From positions 1 to 29,544 of IMG/VR virus record IMGVR_UViG_3300044568_005038: a DNA stretch of 29,544 nt; one strand, 5' to 3'. This document shows positions 6,062-13,252 of the stretch, in pieces. Origin of the DNA: a virus. A program made the position numbers and the translations under genes. The notes beneath the pieces are model-generated. The model was not told where the DNA came from, did not search any database, and worked only from the letters and a program-made list of their open reading frames with translations. How positions within the stretch are numbered: the stretch's first letter is position 1; every line of letters starts with the position of its first letter.

Positions 6062-7006
6062 TTATGCTGGCAAGGGAGGGGGTTGAGGTTTCGTCCAGAA
6101 CCAGCGCAACGCCGAAGGGCTTAGCAGAAGCGCCGCTGAGTAGAACGAGAGTATATTTTGTGTTGCCCGCAAAAGGTTTATAAATGCATCCGGTTCGCCG
6201 TTAAAAATACCGGATAGATTAACGGGGAACAGGGGGTAATTGTGATCGAAGACATAGTATAAGTTGATTGCCAGGAACGCTACAAACACGACCTTAAGGC
6301 CCTTTTTTATGCCTATGGCGATTCCTGCCAGTGTGAGTGCCGCCAAGGATGCAAAAATGAAGCCGGCAGAGGAATGTATCGCCATGCCAACTAATGCAGG
6401 CACGGCTAGCGCCAAGCATACCCACGAAACAGCTGAGGCTTCTGCGATCGTCGCTGGTACTTCGTCTGGCTTATTAGTTTTTTCGCCCCAGTTTTTCTCT
6501 GCATGATATTCTACCATTAGGCACGCGGTAAATCCGACTAATGAAAATATGACGTGTGCTAGCATGGTCCATTTGCCCTTAATGATCGCTGCGAACACTG
6601 CGAGAGGTATCTCTCCTACTCCTGCCATCAGGATGCCAAGAGTCACGCCTACTGTCCCCCATAGTTTGTAAACCGTCAGCAAGGATATGCACAGGCAGAG
6701 GAAGAAAAGCAAAGTTGATACAAGTGCGAAGCCAGGACGGGTTAATTTCCTCAGTGGGCGGACTGCCAGAAGCGGAGCAAGGAACACCAAGGTGGCCACG
6801 GTTAAAAGTTGGTATGCGTCAATTAGGCTTATGTACTGCCGGTCAAGCCACTCGTCGCTCATGACTATCCATGCGATGAATGATGCGATAACAGAAAATA
6901 GTAGCACAGCCTGTAGTAGCCATTTGAACATAGGGAACGTTTCTAGTTTACCTTGATGAATAGTCACGCCTTGTTCTGCACTCTTGTAAAGTCTGCCCTC
7001 GGTCAT
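6062..7006 (-). CDS. Polytopic membrane protein of unknown function
   Basis: A 314-residue integral membrane protein with about eight or nine hydrophobic segments. Examples are residues ~28-48 (WLLQAVLLFSVIASFIAWIV), ~64-82, ~91-112 (GFALVSTLLFFLCLCISLL), ~120-143, ~150-168, ~192-212, ~215-234, ~240-255 and ~288-305. A short charged loop (EYHAEKNWGEKTNKPDEV) follows the fifth. No catalytic motif or family is recognised. The C-terminus is Pro-rich (KPQPPPLPA). The ATG is the first in the frame and has no obvious Shine-Dalgarno. It leads a minus-strand pair with the DUF6804-like gene, reading away from an AT-rich intergenic region. Superinfection exclusion or host-envelope modification is possible but speculative. 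Confidence 0.75.
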   Translation of the reverse strand: MTEGRLYKSAEQGVTIHQGKLETFPMFKWLLQAVLLFSVIASFIAWIVMSDEWLDRQYISLIDAYQLLTVATLVFLAPLLAVRPLRKLTRPGFALVSTLLFFLCLCISLLTVYKLWGTVGVTLGILMAGVGEIPLAVFAAIIKGKWTMLAHVIFSLVGFTACLMVEYHAEKNWGEKTNKPDEVPATIAEASAVSWVCLALAVPALVGMAIHSSAGFIFASLAALTLAGIAIGIKKGLKVVFVAFLAINLYYVFDHNYPLFPVNLSGIFNGEPDAFINLLRATQNILSFYSAALLLSPSALRWFWTKPQPPPLPA

Positions 7007-7187
7007 TCAAGTGGGCTAATAACTATATAATAAATTCTCGTGTTAGATATTGCCCCTGTCTTTAATCCCTAAGTAAATTTTGGTGAAGAGACTGTTTATC
7101 TTCAGTAATTCGGAGTTTGGCGCACTTTATGGCCATGCGTATTATGCCGGCTTGCGTCCTCTGTTTCATTGGTGCAACTTGTACCAC

Positions 7188-7208
7188 GCTGGGGTGTTAA
7201 CCCCCAGC
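7188..7208. promoter_or_regulatory. Inverted repeat, possible operator
   Basis: GCTGGGG/CCCCAGC, a 7-bp stem with loop TGTTAAC, is centred on GTTAAC. There is no T-run on either side, so termination is unlikely. In a divergent intergenic region it could bind a dimeric repressor. Confidence 0.4.
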
Positions 7209-7223
7209 AAAGACAAGGGCTCC

Positions 7224-7250
7224 GCCCTAGGTGACGATACTCACTAGGGC
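7224..7250. promoter_or_regulatory. Second inverted repeat, hairpin or operator
   Basis: GCCCTAGGTGA (7224-7234) pairs with TCACTAGGGC (7241-7250) over 10 bp with one bulged G, around the loop CGATAC. It lies 63 bases before the next plus-strand start. No T-run follows. It could be an operator or an RNA element in the 5' leader. Confidence 0.4.
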
Positions 7251-7312
7251 CGAATGGACAAAGCATGCTTCCCTCGGGGACCATGGCACCGCGTCATCAC
7301 CAAACCAACCAC

Positions 7313-7570
7313 ATGAAATACAACATCAACATCTCCCCCGCCTGGATCGGCGAGCTCGGCCTAATCGACGATTGGGGTCCCGAGATCGCCCCCAAGGACA
7401 TCCCCGCCGGCACGACCCGCGCGGTCGCCGTCAAACTCAAGTCCGGACGCGTGCACCTCATCAGCTGGAAGCACGTCAAGGACCTGCCGGAGGACGACCC
7501 CGCCGTCGTCGCCGTCCTGGTGGATATCCTGATCGACGAGGACCAACTCTTCAAACCTAACGCCGGCTGA
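7313..7570 (+). CDS. Small DUF2442-like hypothetical protein
   Basis: An 85-residue protein (MKYNINISPAWIGELGLIDDW...) with beta-strand-rich middle and an acidic end. The segment TTRAVAVKLKSGRVHLISWKHVKDLP loosely resembles small single-domain proteins in which a strand pair and a 'DG/SGR' turn dominate; the family resemblance is weak. The ATG at 7313 was preferred over an earlier in-frame start (7265) because the upstream residues look random. There is no clear Shine-Dalgarno; the leader is CA-rich. It is followed after 14 bases by the next gene. Codon third positions are strongly C/G, unlike the AT-richer genes around it. Confidence 0.5.
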   Translation: MKYNINISPAWIGELGLIDDWGPEIAPKDIPAGTTRAVAVKLKSGRVHLISWKHVKDLPEDDPAVVAVLVDILIDEDQLFKPNAG

Positions 7571-7584
7571 CCCGGCATTCCGAC

Positions 7585-8037
7585 ATGAAAACCAACATTC
7601 TATCCCTCTCTTTCCGCCAGGAGGCCGCGACCGACCAGTCGCCGGCTTATCTGGTAGGGGAGCTGCGCATTGACGGCCAGATCGTCGGCGGAGGCTACGT
7701 CGTGGATGTTCGCGAACTTGCCAAGGCCCTGACTAGGGAAGGGGAGCATTTCATCTTTACCTGTGGTTGCGGCGAGCCTGGCTGCGCCGGTATCCATGAG
7801 GGTTTCCATACCTGGTTGGAGGGGGAGGTCATTTCTGTTGAGGGCAACCTCCCTAAGGGGGTGGCCTGCTCTTGGAAACTCTCGGCTGCCCAAGCTAAGG
7901 AAGCAGTGGGCTCCGCGCTGAAGGCTGTCGTGCCGGTGGCCGCAGCGATGTGGGGGGAGGGCGGTTATCCGATCGGACCGGAGGGTCTGGATGCCGAGGG
8001 CGTCCGGGTAGCTGCTTTACTGCTTTGCCGAAAATAG
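7585..8037 (+). CDS. Hypothetical protein with CxC...C...H cluster
   Basis: A 150-residue protein with no firm family. The N-terminal half is beta-rich (AYLVGELRIDGQIVGGGYVVDVRELAKAL). Cys60, Cys62, Cys67 and His71 in FTCGCGEPGCAGIH form a compact cluster that could bind zinc or another metal; this CGCG-x2-GC pattern recurs in uncharacterised and immunity-type bacterial proteins. The C-terminal half is Ala/Gly-rich and helical. It begins 14 bases after the previous gene and probably shares its transcript. It ends in convergent orientation with a minus-strand gene. Confidence 0.6.
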   Translation: MKTNILSLSFRQEAATDQSPAYLVGELRIDGQIVGGGYVVDVRELAKALTREGEHFIFTCGCGEPGCAGIHEGFHTWLEGEVISVEGNLPKGVACSWKLSAAQAKEAVGSALKAVVPVAAAMWGEGGYPIGPEGLDAEGVRVAALLLCRK

Positions 8038-8086
8038 CCTGAAATATAATCTACCTAGTGCTGGAGTGTAACCCTACCGAGTTGTC

Positions 8087-8425
8087 TCACTTGGAGTACA
8101 ACTTGATCAATCGCTTAAGTTCAAGGCACGCTGCACTGAGTTCTTTCTGATAAGCTAGAAATTTCTCATATTGTTCCTGCTCGGAGCCTTTTCCGTACAA
8201 AACGTGCAAATCCATTGCGTTTGCCGTAAGAATGACTCGTGCCTTAGCGTTAACCAGTTCAAGGTATTTTTCCCGGGAGTCTACGGTGAATGAGAGGCCT
8301 CTGTATTGTTTGAGAACATTTTGCCAAGTGGCCTTGCCGTTAGGATCAATATCGAAAGTTAAAGTGTATTCTGCGCCAAGAAGGTTAATCGTTAAGAGGC
8401 ATAGAAGAATAGATAATTTACGCAT
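8087..8425 (-). CDS. Small secreted hypothetical protein
   Basis: A 112-residue protein with a clean signal peptide: MRKLS, then ILLCLLTINLLGA, with likely signal peptidase I cleavage after LLGA. The mature part is charged and helical (YLELVNAKARVILTANAMDL, then a C-terminal EQYEKFLAYQKELSAACLELKRLIKL helix). No lipobox is seen and no family is recognised. It is on the minus strand, converging with the preceding gene and diverging from the next. Its AT-richer DNA and exported product match the accessory island. Confidence 0.65.
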   Translation of the reverse strand: MRKLSILLCLLTINLLGAEYTLTFDIDPNGKATWQNVLKQYRGLSFTVDSREKYLELVNAKARVILTANAMDLHVLYGKGSEQEQYEKFLAYQKELSAACLELKRLIKLYSK

Positions 8426-8459
8426 TAATAAAGACTGTAGGCGCCCCTTCTCGAGGCAA

Positions 8460-8512
8460 ACAGTAAATTAAATGTTCATCTATAGAAAGGGTTGCTTATA
8501 GGCCTTTACTGT
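8460..8512. promoter_or_regulatory. Divergent promoter region with 8-bp inverted repeat
   Basis: The gap between the divergent genes (8426-8526) contains ACAGTAAA at 8460-8467 and its exact reverse complement TTTACTGT at 8505-8512. The spacer is AT-rich. The pair could be operator half-sites or close a loop. Two eight-mers in 50 bases is suggestive, not conclusive. Confidence 0.3.
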
Positions 8513-8526
8513 CCAAGTTTACTAAC

Positions 8527-9300
8527 GTGAAAGCGATTAATGCATTCCTAGTAATTGCTTTGTCCGTCGTCACCTTCCTTATCGGCAGGGAATACTTTCC
8601 CAGAATAATAGACAGACCTGTTGTTGTTGAGAGGGAGGTTAAAGTGCCTGTTGAGGTTACTGTTGAAGTCCCTGTTGTTAAGGAGGTGATTAAGGAGGTT
8701 ATTAAAGAAGTTCCGGCTAAATTAACACCCGACCAAGCTGATGCTGTCCTGACTTTTGCGCTCATAGAGGCGGCTTCTGATCGCGTTGCGACTCCTGCGG
8801 ATACTAAGGTTTTGCGTGTAGGTGACGGAAAATTTCACCCCGAAGTTTCGAAAGTTTCCAAGATTTGGGCTGGTAGCGACAAGATACGGGTTATCATTGC
8901 GCTTGATGGACGTGCGGTTGATTGCTGCGATAAGGACGAAATTTTCGCATTAATTCGTCGTCGACTTCAACAAGTAGGATTAGATGGCGAAATGGCCTCG
9001 AGCGATTTCACGAAGGCGATGTTTCAGTCGTCGAATATCATTAGGGTCCAGGTCCGGCTTATGGAGGCTACCCAGTATTCTTACAGTGGAGTCGTTTCTA
9101 CGTCTTTTCACCAGACCGCAATCGGTATGAACAGGGAATCGAATCCAGCGGTTGGGCCGTGGAAGAGGTTTTTAGTAACTCCCGTTGAAGAGGATACCCT
9201 GGTTCGAGCTGGCAAGACTGTTGCCAACTCATATATCAAGGAGAATATCGATAACCAACTTGCCATTGTATGTGGTGAAATTGCACGAGGCCTTAAGTGA
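8527..9300 (+). CDS. Membrane-anchored Val/Glu-rich hypothetical protein
   Basis: A 257-residue protein starting at a GTG. Residues ~4-20 (INAFLVIALSVVTFLIG) form an uncleaved N-terminal membrane anchor. Residues ~31-63 are a repetitive stalk (VEREVKVPVEVTVEVPV, then VKEVIKEVIKEVP) of short Val/Ile-Lys-Glu-Val units. Residues ~67-257 are a mixed globular domain, presumably periplasmic, with no recognised family. The repeat codons create strong internal Shine-Dalgarno-like sequences at 8679-8699. It is followed 4 bases later by a secreted Sel1 protein, suggesting a shared transcript and a common location in the envelope. Confidence 0.7.
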   Translation: MKAINAFLVIALSVVTFLIGREYFPRIIDRPVVVEREVKVPVEVTVEVPVVKEVIKEVIKEVPAKLTPDQADAVLTFALIEAASDRVATPADTKVLRVGDGKFHPEVSKVSKIWAGSDKIRVIIALDGRAVDCCDKDEIFALIRRRLQQVGLDGEMASSDFTKAMFQSSNIIRVQVRLMEATQYSYSGVVSTSFHQTAIGMNRESNPAVGPWKRFLVTPVEEDTLVRAGKTVANSYIKENIDNQLAIVCGEIARGLK

Positions 9301-9304
9301 CCGC

Positions 9305-10327
9305 ATGACCCTCCGCACTTCCACCCTTGTTTTCGCGTTTGTGTTTTCAGCCGCTCTTTTGGCGGATCCCGGCTCGAAGGAAGATAGACTGTTGTTTGCA
9401 CAGAATAAGATTAAGGCAGACGCTGGGGATTCAAATTCTCAAATCTACCTTGGTATTGCTTACGGAATGGGGACTGGCGTCCCTCAGGATGACGTACAGT
9501 CCACGCAGTGGTTCCTCAAGGCTGCCCTTCAGGGGAACGAGATGGCCATTGGTTTAATGGGCAGTTGTTACGAAACGGGAAAGGGCGTTCCAATAGACAA
9601 GTCTGAGGCTCTCAAGTGGTACATCCGGGCTGCCGGATGTAATCCCAGCTTTCCTGAGACCAGGATGTTTACTGAGAAAGTTGCAACTTGGTACCGAGAT
9701 GGAATCGGTACTGAAAAAGATTTCCAGAAAGCTCGCAGTTGGTTCAACAAGGCAGCCGAACTTGGTTCTGGTTCAGCTTATTGTCAGATTGGGCGTATGA
9801 TTAGGAACGGAGAAGGCGTGATTGCTGACCCTGCGGCGGCGGTCATCTATTTTGAGAGGTCTGCTGGAATGGGTGATCGTGAGGCGATGTATTACCTGGG
9901 TGTCGCCTCTCAGTTTGGCATGGGCGTAGATAAGAACATAGATAAGGCTGCAAGTTATTTGAAGAAGTCTGCCGAACTTGGCTATGCACCGGCGCAGTAT
10001 AATTATGCATTAATGCTCAAAGCTGGTACCGGCGTGACCAAGGATCTTGCTCTGGCATACAGTCTTTTTGCAAAAGCCTCTATGCAGTCTGTTTGGCCTG
10101 CTCAGATGCAGCGAGGCATCATGCTCGCCAACGCGCAGGGGTGTGAACGCGATTTAGTCGAAGGCCTCGCCTGGTTGTTGCTTGCCGGAGATGCGAATGA
10201 ATTGGCTGCGGAGCCCCGTGATGATCTCATCAAGGTGCTTTCGCCATATGATGTTACTGCTGCTAAGCGAAGGGCTAAGCAGCTATCGGATGACATCGAG
10301 AAGGATAAATTACCTTTGGCTAGGTAA
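9305..10327 (+). CDS. Secreted Sel1-repeat protein
   Basis: A 340-residue protein with an N-terminal signal peptide (MTLRTSTLVFAFVFSAALLA, likely cleaved before DPG) and about six Sel1-like repeats, each a ~36-residue helical hairpin. Visible units include AQIYLG-type SQIYLGIAYGMGTGVPQDD, AIGLMGSCYETGKGVPIDK, AYCQIGRMIRNGEGV, AMYYLGVASQFGMGVDKN and AQYNYALMLKAGTGVTKD. Sel1 repeats mediate protein-protein contacts and are often found in exported or signalling proteins. The ATG at 9305 is preferred over an upstream in-frame start at 9185, because the latter would bury the signal peptide and lies within the preceding gene. It forms a pair with the next Sel1 gene. Confidence 0.88.
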   Translation: MTLRTSTLVFAFVFSAALLADPGSKEDRLLFAQNKIKADAGDSNSQIYLGIAYGMGTGVPQDDVQSTQWFLKAALQGNEMAIGLMGSCYETGKGVPIDKSEALKWYIRAAGCNPSFPETRMFTEKVATWYRDGIGTEKDFQKARSWFNKAAELGSGSAYCQIGRMIRNGEGVIADPAAAVIYFERSAGMGDREAMYYLGVASQFGMGVDKNIDKAASYLKKSAELGYAPAQYNYALMLKAGTGVTKDLALAYSLFAKASMQSVWPAQMQRGIMLANAQGCERDLVEGLAWLLLAGDANELAAEPRDDLIKVLSPYDVTAAKRRAKQLSDDIEKDKLPLAR

Positions 10328-10389
10328 GATTATATTTCCAGACGCGAGTTTTGTTGCAACGATTTATCTGCCGACTATATCTTCCTATT

Positions 10390-10824
10390 ATGCGCACCTT
10401 GATTTTTTTAATGCTCACATTGAGCGCCAGTCTGTTCGCAAAACTTTCCCCGGACGAGCTTATCGACATGGCAATTAAGGCCGATCGAGGTGATGCTATT
10501 GCGCAATCTAAGTTGGGGGAGTACTATTATGTGGATAATAAGAATTACGAAAAGGGATTGTACTGGATGAACCGCGCTGCGGCGCAGGGGAACTCTTGGG
10601 CAATGTTTCTTCTATATGACGCCTATCGGTTTGGCCAAGGGGTAGCCAAGGATGAGGTTCTTGCTTATAAATGGATTCTGCTGATTCAGTCACCAGGGAA
10701 CCTTGCTAAGATTTGCCGCGAGAATTTTGAGGCTATCATCACTCCCGCTCAGCGTGAAATGGGTGCCAAGCTTGCTGCTGAATTTAAGGTTAAGCCAGAA
10801 GTTGGTGCGCTGCCCGTAAAGTAG
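10390..10824 (+). CDS. Short secreted Sel1-repeat protein
   Basis: A 144-residue protein with a signal peptide (MRTLIFLMLTLSASLFA, cleavage likely after LFA) and about two Sel1-like repeats: DAIAQSKLGEYYYVDNKNYEKG and SWAMFLLYDAYRFGQGVAKDEV. The C-terminal part (ITPAQREMGAKLAAEF) resembles the final helix of its larger neighbour, which ends with a similar Asp/Ala-Lys-Arg-Ala segment. The two may have arisen by duplication. The ATG at 10390 starts the signal peptide; an earlier TTG at 10351 is unlikely. It is the last gene before the packaging module. Confidence 0.82.
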   Translation: MRTLIFLMLTLSASLFAKLSPDELIDMAIKADRGDAIAQSKLGEYYYVDNKNYEKGLYWMNRAAAQGNSWAMFLLYDAYRFGQGVAKDEVLAYKWILLIQSPGNLAKICRENFEAIITPAQREMGAKLAAEFKVKPEVGALPVK

Positions 10825-10958
10825 TCTGATTCACCGTTCTTCCCGTTTTTCGGATGAGCGGTAGATATTGCTAGCCTGAAGTTTTCGTAAAGGTTCAGGT
10901 CTGCAATAGGTTGCGACTATTTTATATCTAGGGCCTGCTTGTCCTGCAACCTGTCAAC

Positions 10959-10990
10959 GCTGAACACCTCCCACATTGTGGGAGGTCAGC
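10959..10990. promoter_or_regulatory. Strong hairpin just upstream of terminase genes
   Basis: ACCTCCCAC (10966-10974) and GTGGGAGGT (10978-10986) pair perfectly around ATT. GCTG (10959-10962) and CAGC (10987-10990) extend the stem with a 3-base bulge. No T-run follows. It lies 33 bases before terS, a place where packaging (pac/cos) sites and late-operon control sites often occur. The function is inferred. Confidence 0.45.
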
Positions 10991-11023
10991 CGCGATGACT
11001 TTCGCCGGCGGAGGGGTTGTCTC

Positions 11024-11722
11024 GTGCGCATGGAGCACGGGCCCACAGTCGAACCGACGCCGGAGGCGGGGCCTCAACATAACCACGAGCCTGCATTGCA
11101 TGGCTGCGCCCAACTCAGCCTCCCCACGCTAGGTGACGAGGAAGGCCCGTGCTCCTCCCTTCCTCTCGGCTTCTTCCGCCTTAGCCCGCGCGAGCGGATC
11201 TTCGTCGAGGGCGTGATGAAGCACGGTCGCTACCGGCAGGCCGCCCTAGACGCCGGCTACAGTGCCCGCAACGCCGCCTGGATCGCCAGCGACCTGGTCC
11301 GCCGTCCTGACATCCAAGCGGTCTTCATGCAGCTCTGCCACCGGGCCGAGGAGCGCGTGACCGCCCGGGCCGGCGACTGCCTCGGCAAGTCCGAGTCCTA
11401 TTCCTTCGACCTGGCCTTGGCCCGCGAGCGCCGCGCAGACGCGCAGCGCAAGGTCGACGAGTCGGCCGACATGGTCGCCCGCGAGATCGCGGAGGCCGAG
11501 CTCACTGATGCCCGCAAGGAGGAGGACCGCCTGAGCCGGATCTGCTCCGACTGGACCAAGCTCGCCTTCCTCGCGATGGGCAAGGGACTGCCTGAGTCCA
11601 AGGTCACCAACCACACTACCATCGTCACCGGGGGCCGCGTCATCGAGCCGGCTCTCCTGGAGGCCATCACCCAGGCCCGCCTCGACGGCGTCCTTGAATC
11701 CCGGGAGGCCGTGCCCGCATGA
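11024..11722 (+). CDS. terS: Terminase small subunit
   Basis: A 232-residue DNA-recognition subunit of the packaging motor. The N-terminal third is variable. A helix-turn-helix-type region at ~55-100 (LSPRERIFVEGVMKHGRYRQAALDAGYSARNAAWIASDLVRRP) has the 'QAAxxAGYS' signature of phage small terminases. The following long helices (ARERRADAQRKVDESADMVAREIAEAEL) probably oligomerise. The start is uncertain: the GTG at 11024 follows GAGGGG by 7 bases, while the ATG at 11030 is close by. A TTG at 10976 lies in the hairpin loop and was rejected. It overlaps terL by 4 bases (ATGA) and opens the late operon. Confidence 0.8.
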   Translation: MRMEHGPTVEPTPEAGPQHNHEPALHGCAQLSLPTLGDEEGPCSSLPLGFFRLSPRERIFVEGVMKHGRYRQAALDAGYSARNAAWIASDLVRRPDIQAVFMQLCHRAEERVTARAGDCLGKSESYSFDLALARERRADAQRKVDESADMVAREIAEAELTDARKEEDRLSRICSDWTKLAFLAMGKGLPESKVTNHTTIVTGGRVIEPALLEAITQARLDGVLESREAVPA

Positions 11723-13239
11723 GCTCCGCCCTTACCGCCAAGGAGCGCGAGCTCATCTCTTCGCCCTACGGGTTCGCCAAGTACCTGCTGGGCATCCCCG
11801 TCTACGACGGCCGCCGCAAGGGCGCGCCTTCGCAGGGGAGGGAGGTGCGCTGCGACGGCAAGGTGCTCTACACCGTCGACGAGAACCCCGCCTGGCAGCG
11901 CGACGTGTTCGACGCCATGAAGGATTCCGGTGCCCGCGTGTCCCTTCGGACCGCCAATGGCTCGGGCAAGACCTCCACGATCATCACGGGCCTAATCCTC
12001 TGGCACCTGGCTACCTTCCCGAACTCCACGGTCATCAGCACCGCCGGCGTCGACCGCCAGGTCCGCGCGCAGCTCTTCCCCAACCTCCGCCGGCACGCCC
12101 ACAAGCTCAAGGGCTGGAACTTCAACGAATCCTCACTGGAGGTCACGGCCCCCAACGGCGCCCGCTGGATCGGCTTCACGACCGACAAACCCGAGCGCGC
12201 TGAGGGCTGGCACGGCCGCGACGCGATCGCCAAGGACGGCGGTCCCGGCCCGCTCATGATCATCGTGGACGAGGCTAAGTCCGTCCCGACCGGCATCTTC
12301 GAGGCCTTCGACCGCTGTACCTACCAGCGCATCCTTTACACCTCTTCCCCAGGGGCTGCCACCGGCGAGTTCTGGAAGAGTCAGACGCAGGCTTCCTCGC
12401 CCTTCAAGCGGTTCGTCATCCCGGCCAGCCAGTGCCCGCACGCCGACCACGAGAAGAACACGGTCGTCGTCGGCGCCCGCGGGGAGAAGAACCCGATGGT
12501 CCGCTCAGCAGTATTCGCCGAGTTCACGGACGAGGACGCGAGCTTCGTCCTGTCCCTTTCCGACCTGGAGCGCTGCCTCCAGAACCCTCCTGCCTTCGAC
12601 CCAGCCGGCGGTCGCCGTGCATTCTGCGACTTTGCGGCCGGCGGCGACGAGAATGTCCTGGCACTCCGGGAAGGAAACAGGGTGCGTGTGGTGGACGCCT
12701 TCCAGGACCGGGATACGATGGCCGCCGTCGGCCGCTTCATCTCGCGCTTCCGCGAGCTGAACCTCGCCCCGCATGAGATCTACGCCGATGCCGATGGCTT
12801 AGGTGCCCCCATGCTCGACCGGCTCCAAGAACAGGGCTGGAAGATTAACCGCTGCCGTAACGGCTCCGCCCCCGACGACCCCGAGGTCTATCGTAATTGG
12901 GGCTCCGAAACCTGGCACGATGGCGCCGAGGAGATTCGCCGCTGCCGCGTCATCCTCGACATCGACGATGACACCAAGATGCAGCTCTGCGACCGCCGCA
13001 TGGACCGCAAGTCCGACGGCCGCCTGGGCCTGGAGTCCAAGGACGATATGCGTCGCCGCGGCGCCGGCTCTCCGGACCGAGCGGATTCCATCTTGGGCTG
13101 CATGCGTGGTAGCCCCGCCCATGCCCCCGTCGACTTCATGGCCTCGGGCATGGCCCTCTCCCTGGACGAACGCATGCGACAGGAACTGGCCGAGGAGGCC
13201 ACCTCTTCCGGCGTCCATGACGGCTCCTATGCCGGCTGA
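11719..13239 (+). CDS. terL: Terminase large subunit
   Basis: A 506-residue packaging ATPase and nuclease. Walker A is TANGSGKT at 78-85 and Walker B with the catalytic glutamate is LMIIVDEA at 179-186 (Asp184, Glu185). A coupling motif is visible in YTSSPGA. The RNase H-fold nuclease has Asp304 (FCDFAAGGDEN), Asp357/Asp359 (YADADGLG) and Asp453/Asp456 (SPDRADS). The length and order match podovirus/siphovirus large terminases. The start is fixed by the ATGA overlap with terS. It works with the portal gene, about 800 bases downstream. Three lysis-like genes are inserted between the two. Confidence 0.94.
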   Translation: MSSALTAKERELISSPYGFAKYLLGIPVYDGRRKGAPSQGREVRCDGKVLYTVDENPAWQRDVFDAMKDSGARVSLRTANGSGKTSTIITGLILWHLATFPNSTVISTAGVDRQVRAQLFPNLRRHAHKLKGWNFNESSLEVTAPNGARWIGFTTDKPERAEGWHGRDAIAKDGGPGPLMIIVDEAKSVPTGIFEAFDRCTYQRILYTSSPGAATGEFWKSQTQASSPFKRFVIPASQCPHADHEKNTVVVGARGEKNPMVRSAVFAEFTDEDASFVLSLSDLERCLQNPPAFDPAGGRRAFCDFAAGGDENVLALREGNRVRVVDAFQDRDTMAAVGRFISRFRELNLAPHEIYADADGLGAPMLDRLQEQGWKINRCRNGSAPDDPEVYRNWGSETWHDGAEEIRRCRVILDIDDDTKMQLCDRRMDRKSDGRLGLESKDDMRRRGAGSPDRADSILGCMRGSPAHAPVDFMASGMALSLDERMRQELAEEATSSGVHDGSYAG

Positions 13240-13252
13240 ACCTTTTACCCTA

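Larger units (their letters stand above)
7007..7312. other. Divergent intergenic region with two hairpins
   Basis: About 300 bases with no convincing gene. The left part (7015-7085) is AT-rich (CTATATAATAAATT) and probably carries the minus-strand promoter. The right part holds two inverted repeats in tandem (7188-7208 and 7224-7250) ahead of the plus-strand genes. Reading frames opening at 7231 and 7265 extend into the next gene but are weak and judged to be non-coding here. Confidence 0.5.

Noticed and set aside
7231-7560. Basic Arg/Pro-rich frame overlapping the small gene at 7313
   Set aside because: Composition typical of an out-of-frame shadow; the starting GTG lies inside an inverted repeat.
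10976-11023. TTG start for the terminase small subunit
   Set aside because: It lies in the loop of the hairpin 10959-10990. A GTG with a GAGGGG site and an ATG follow shortly.
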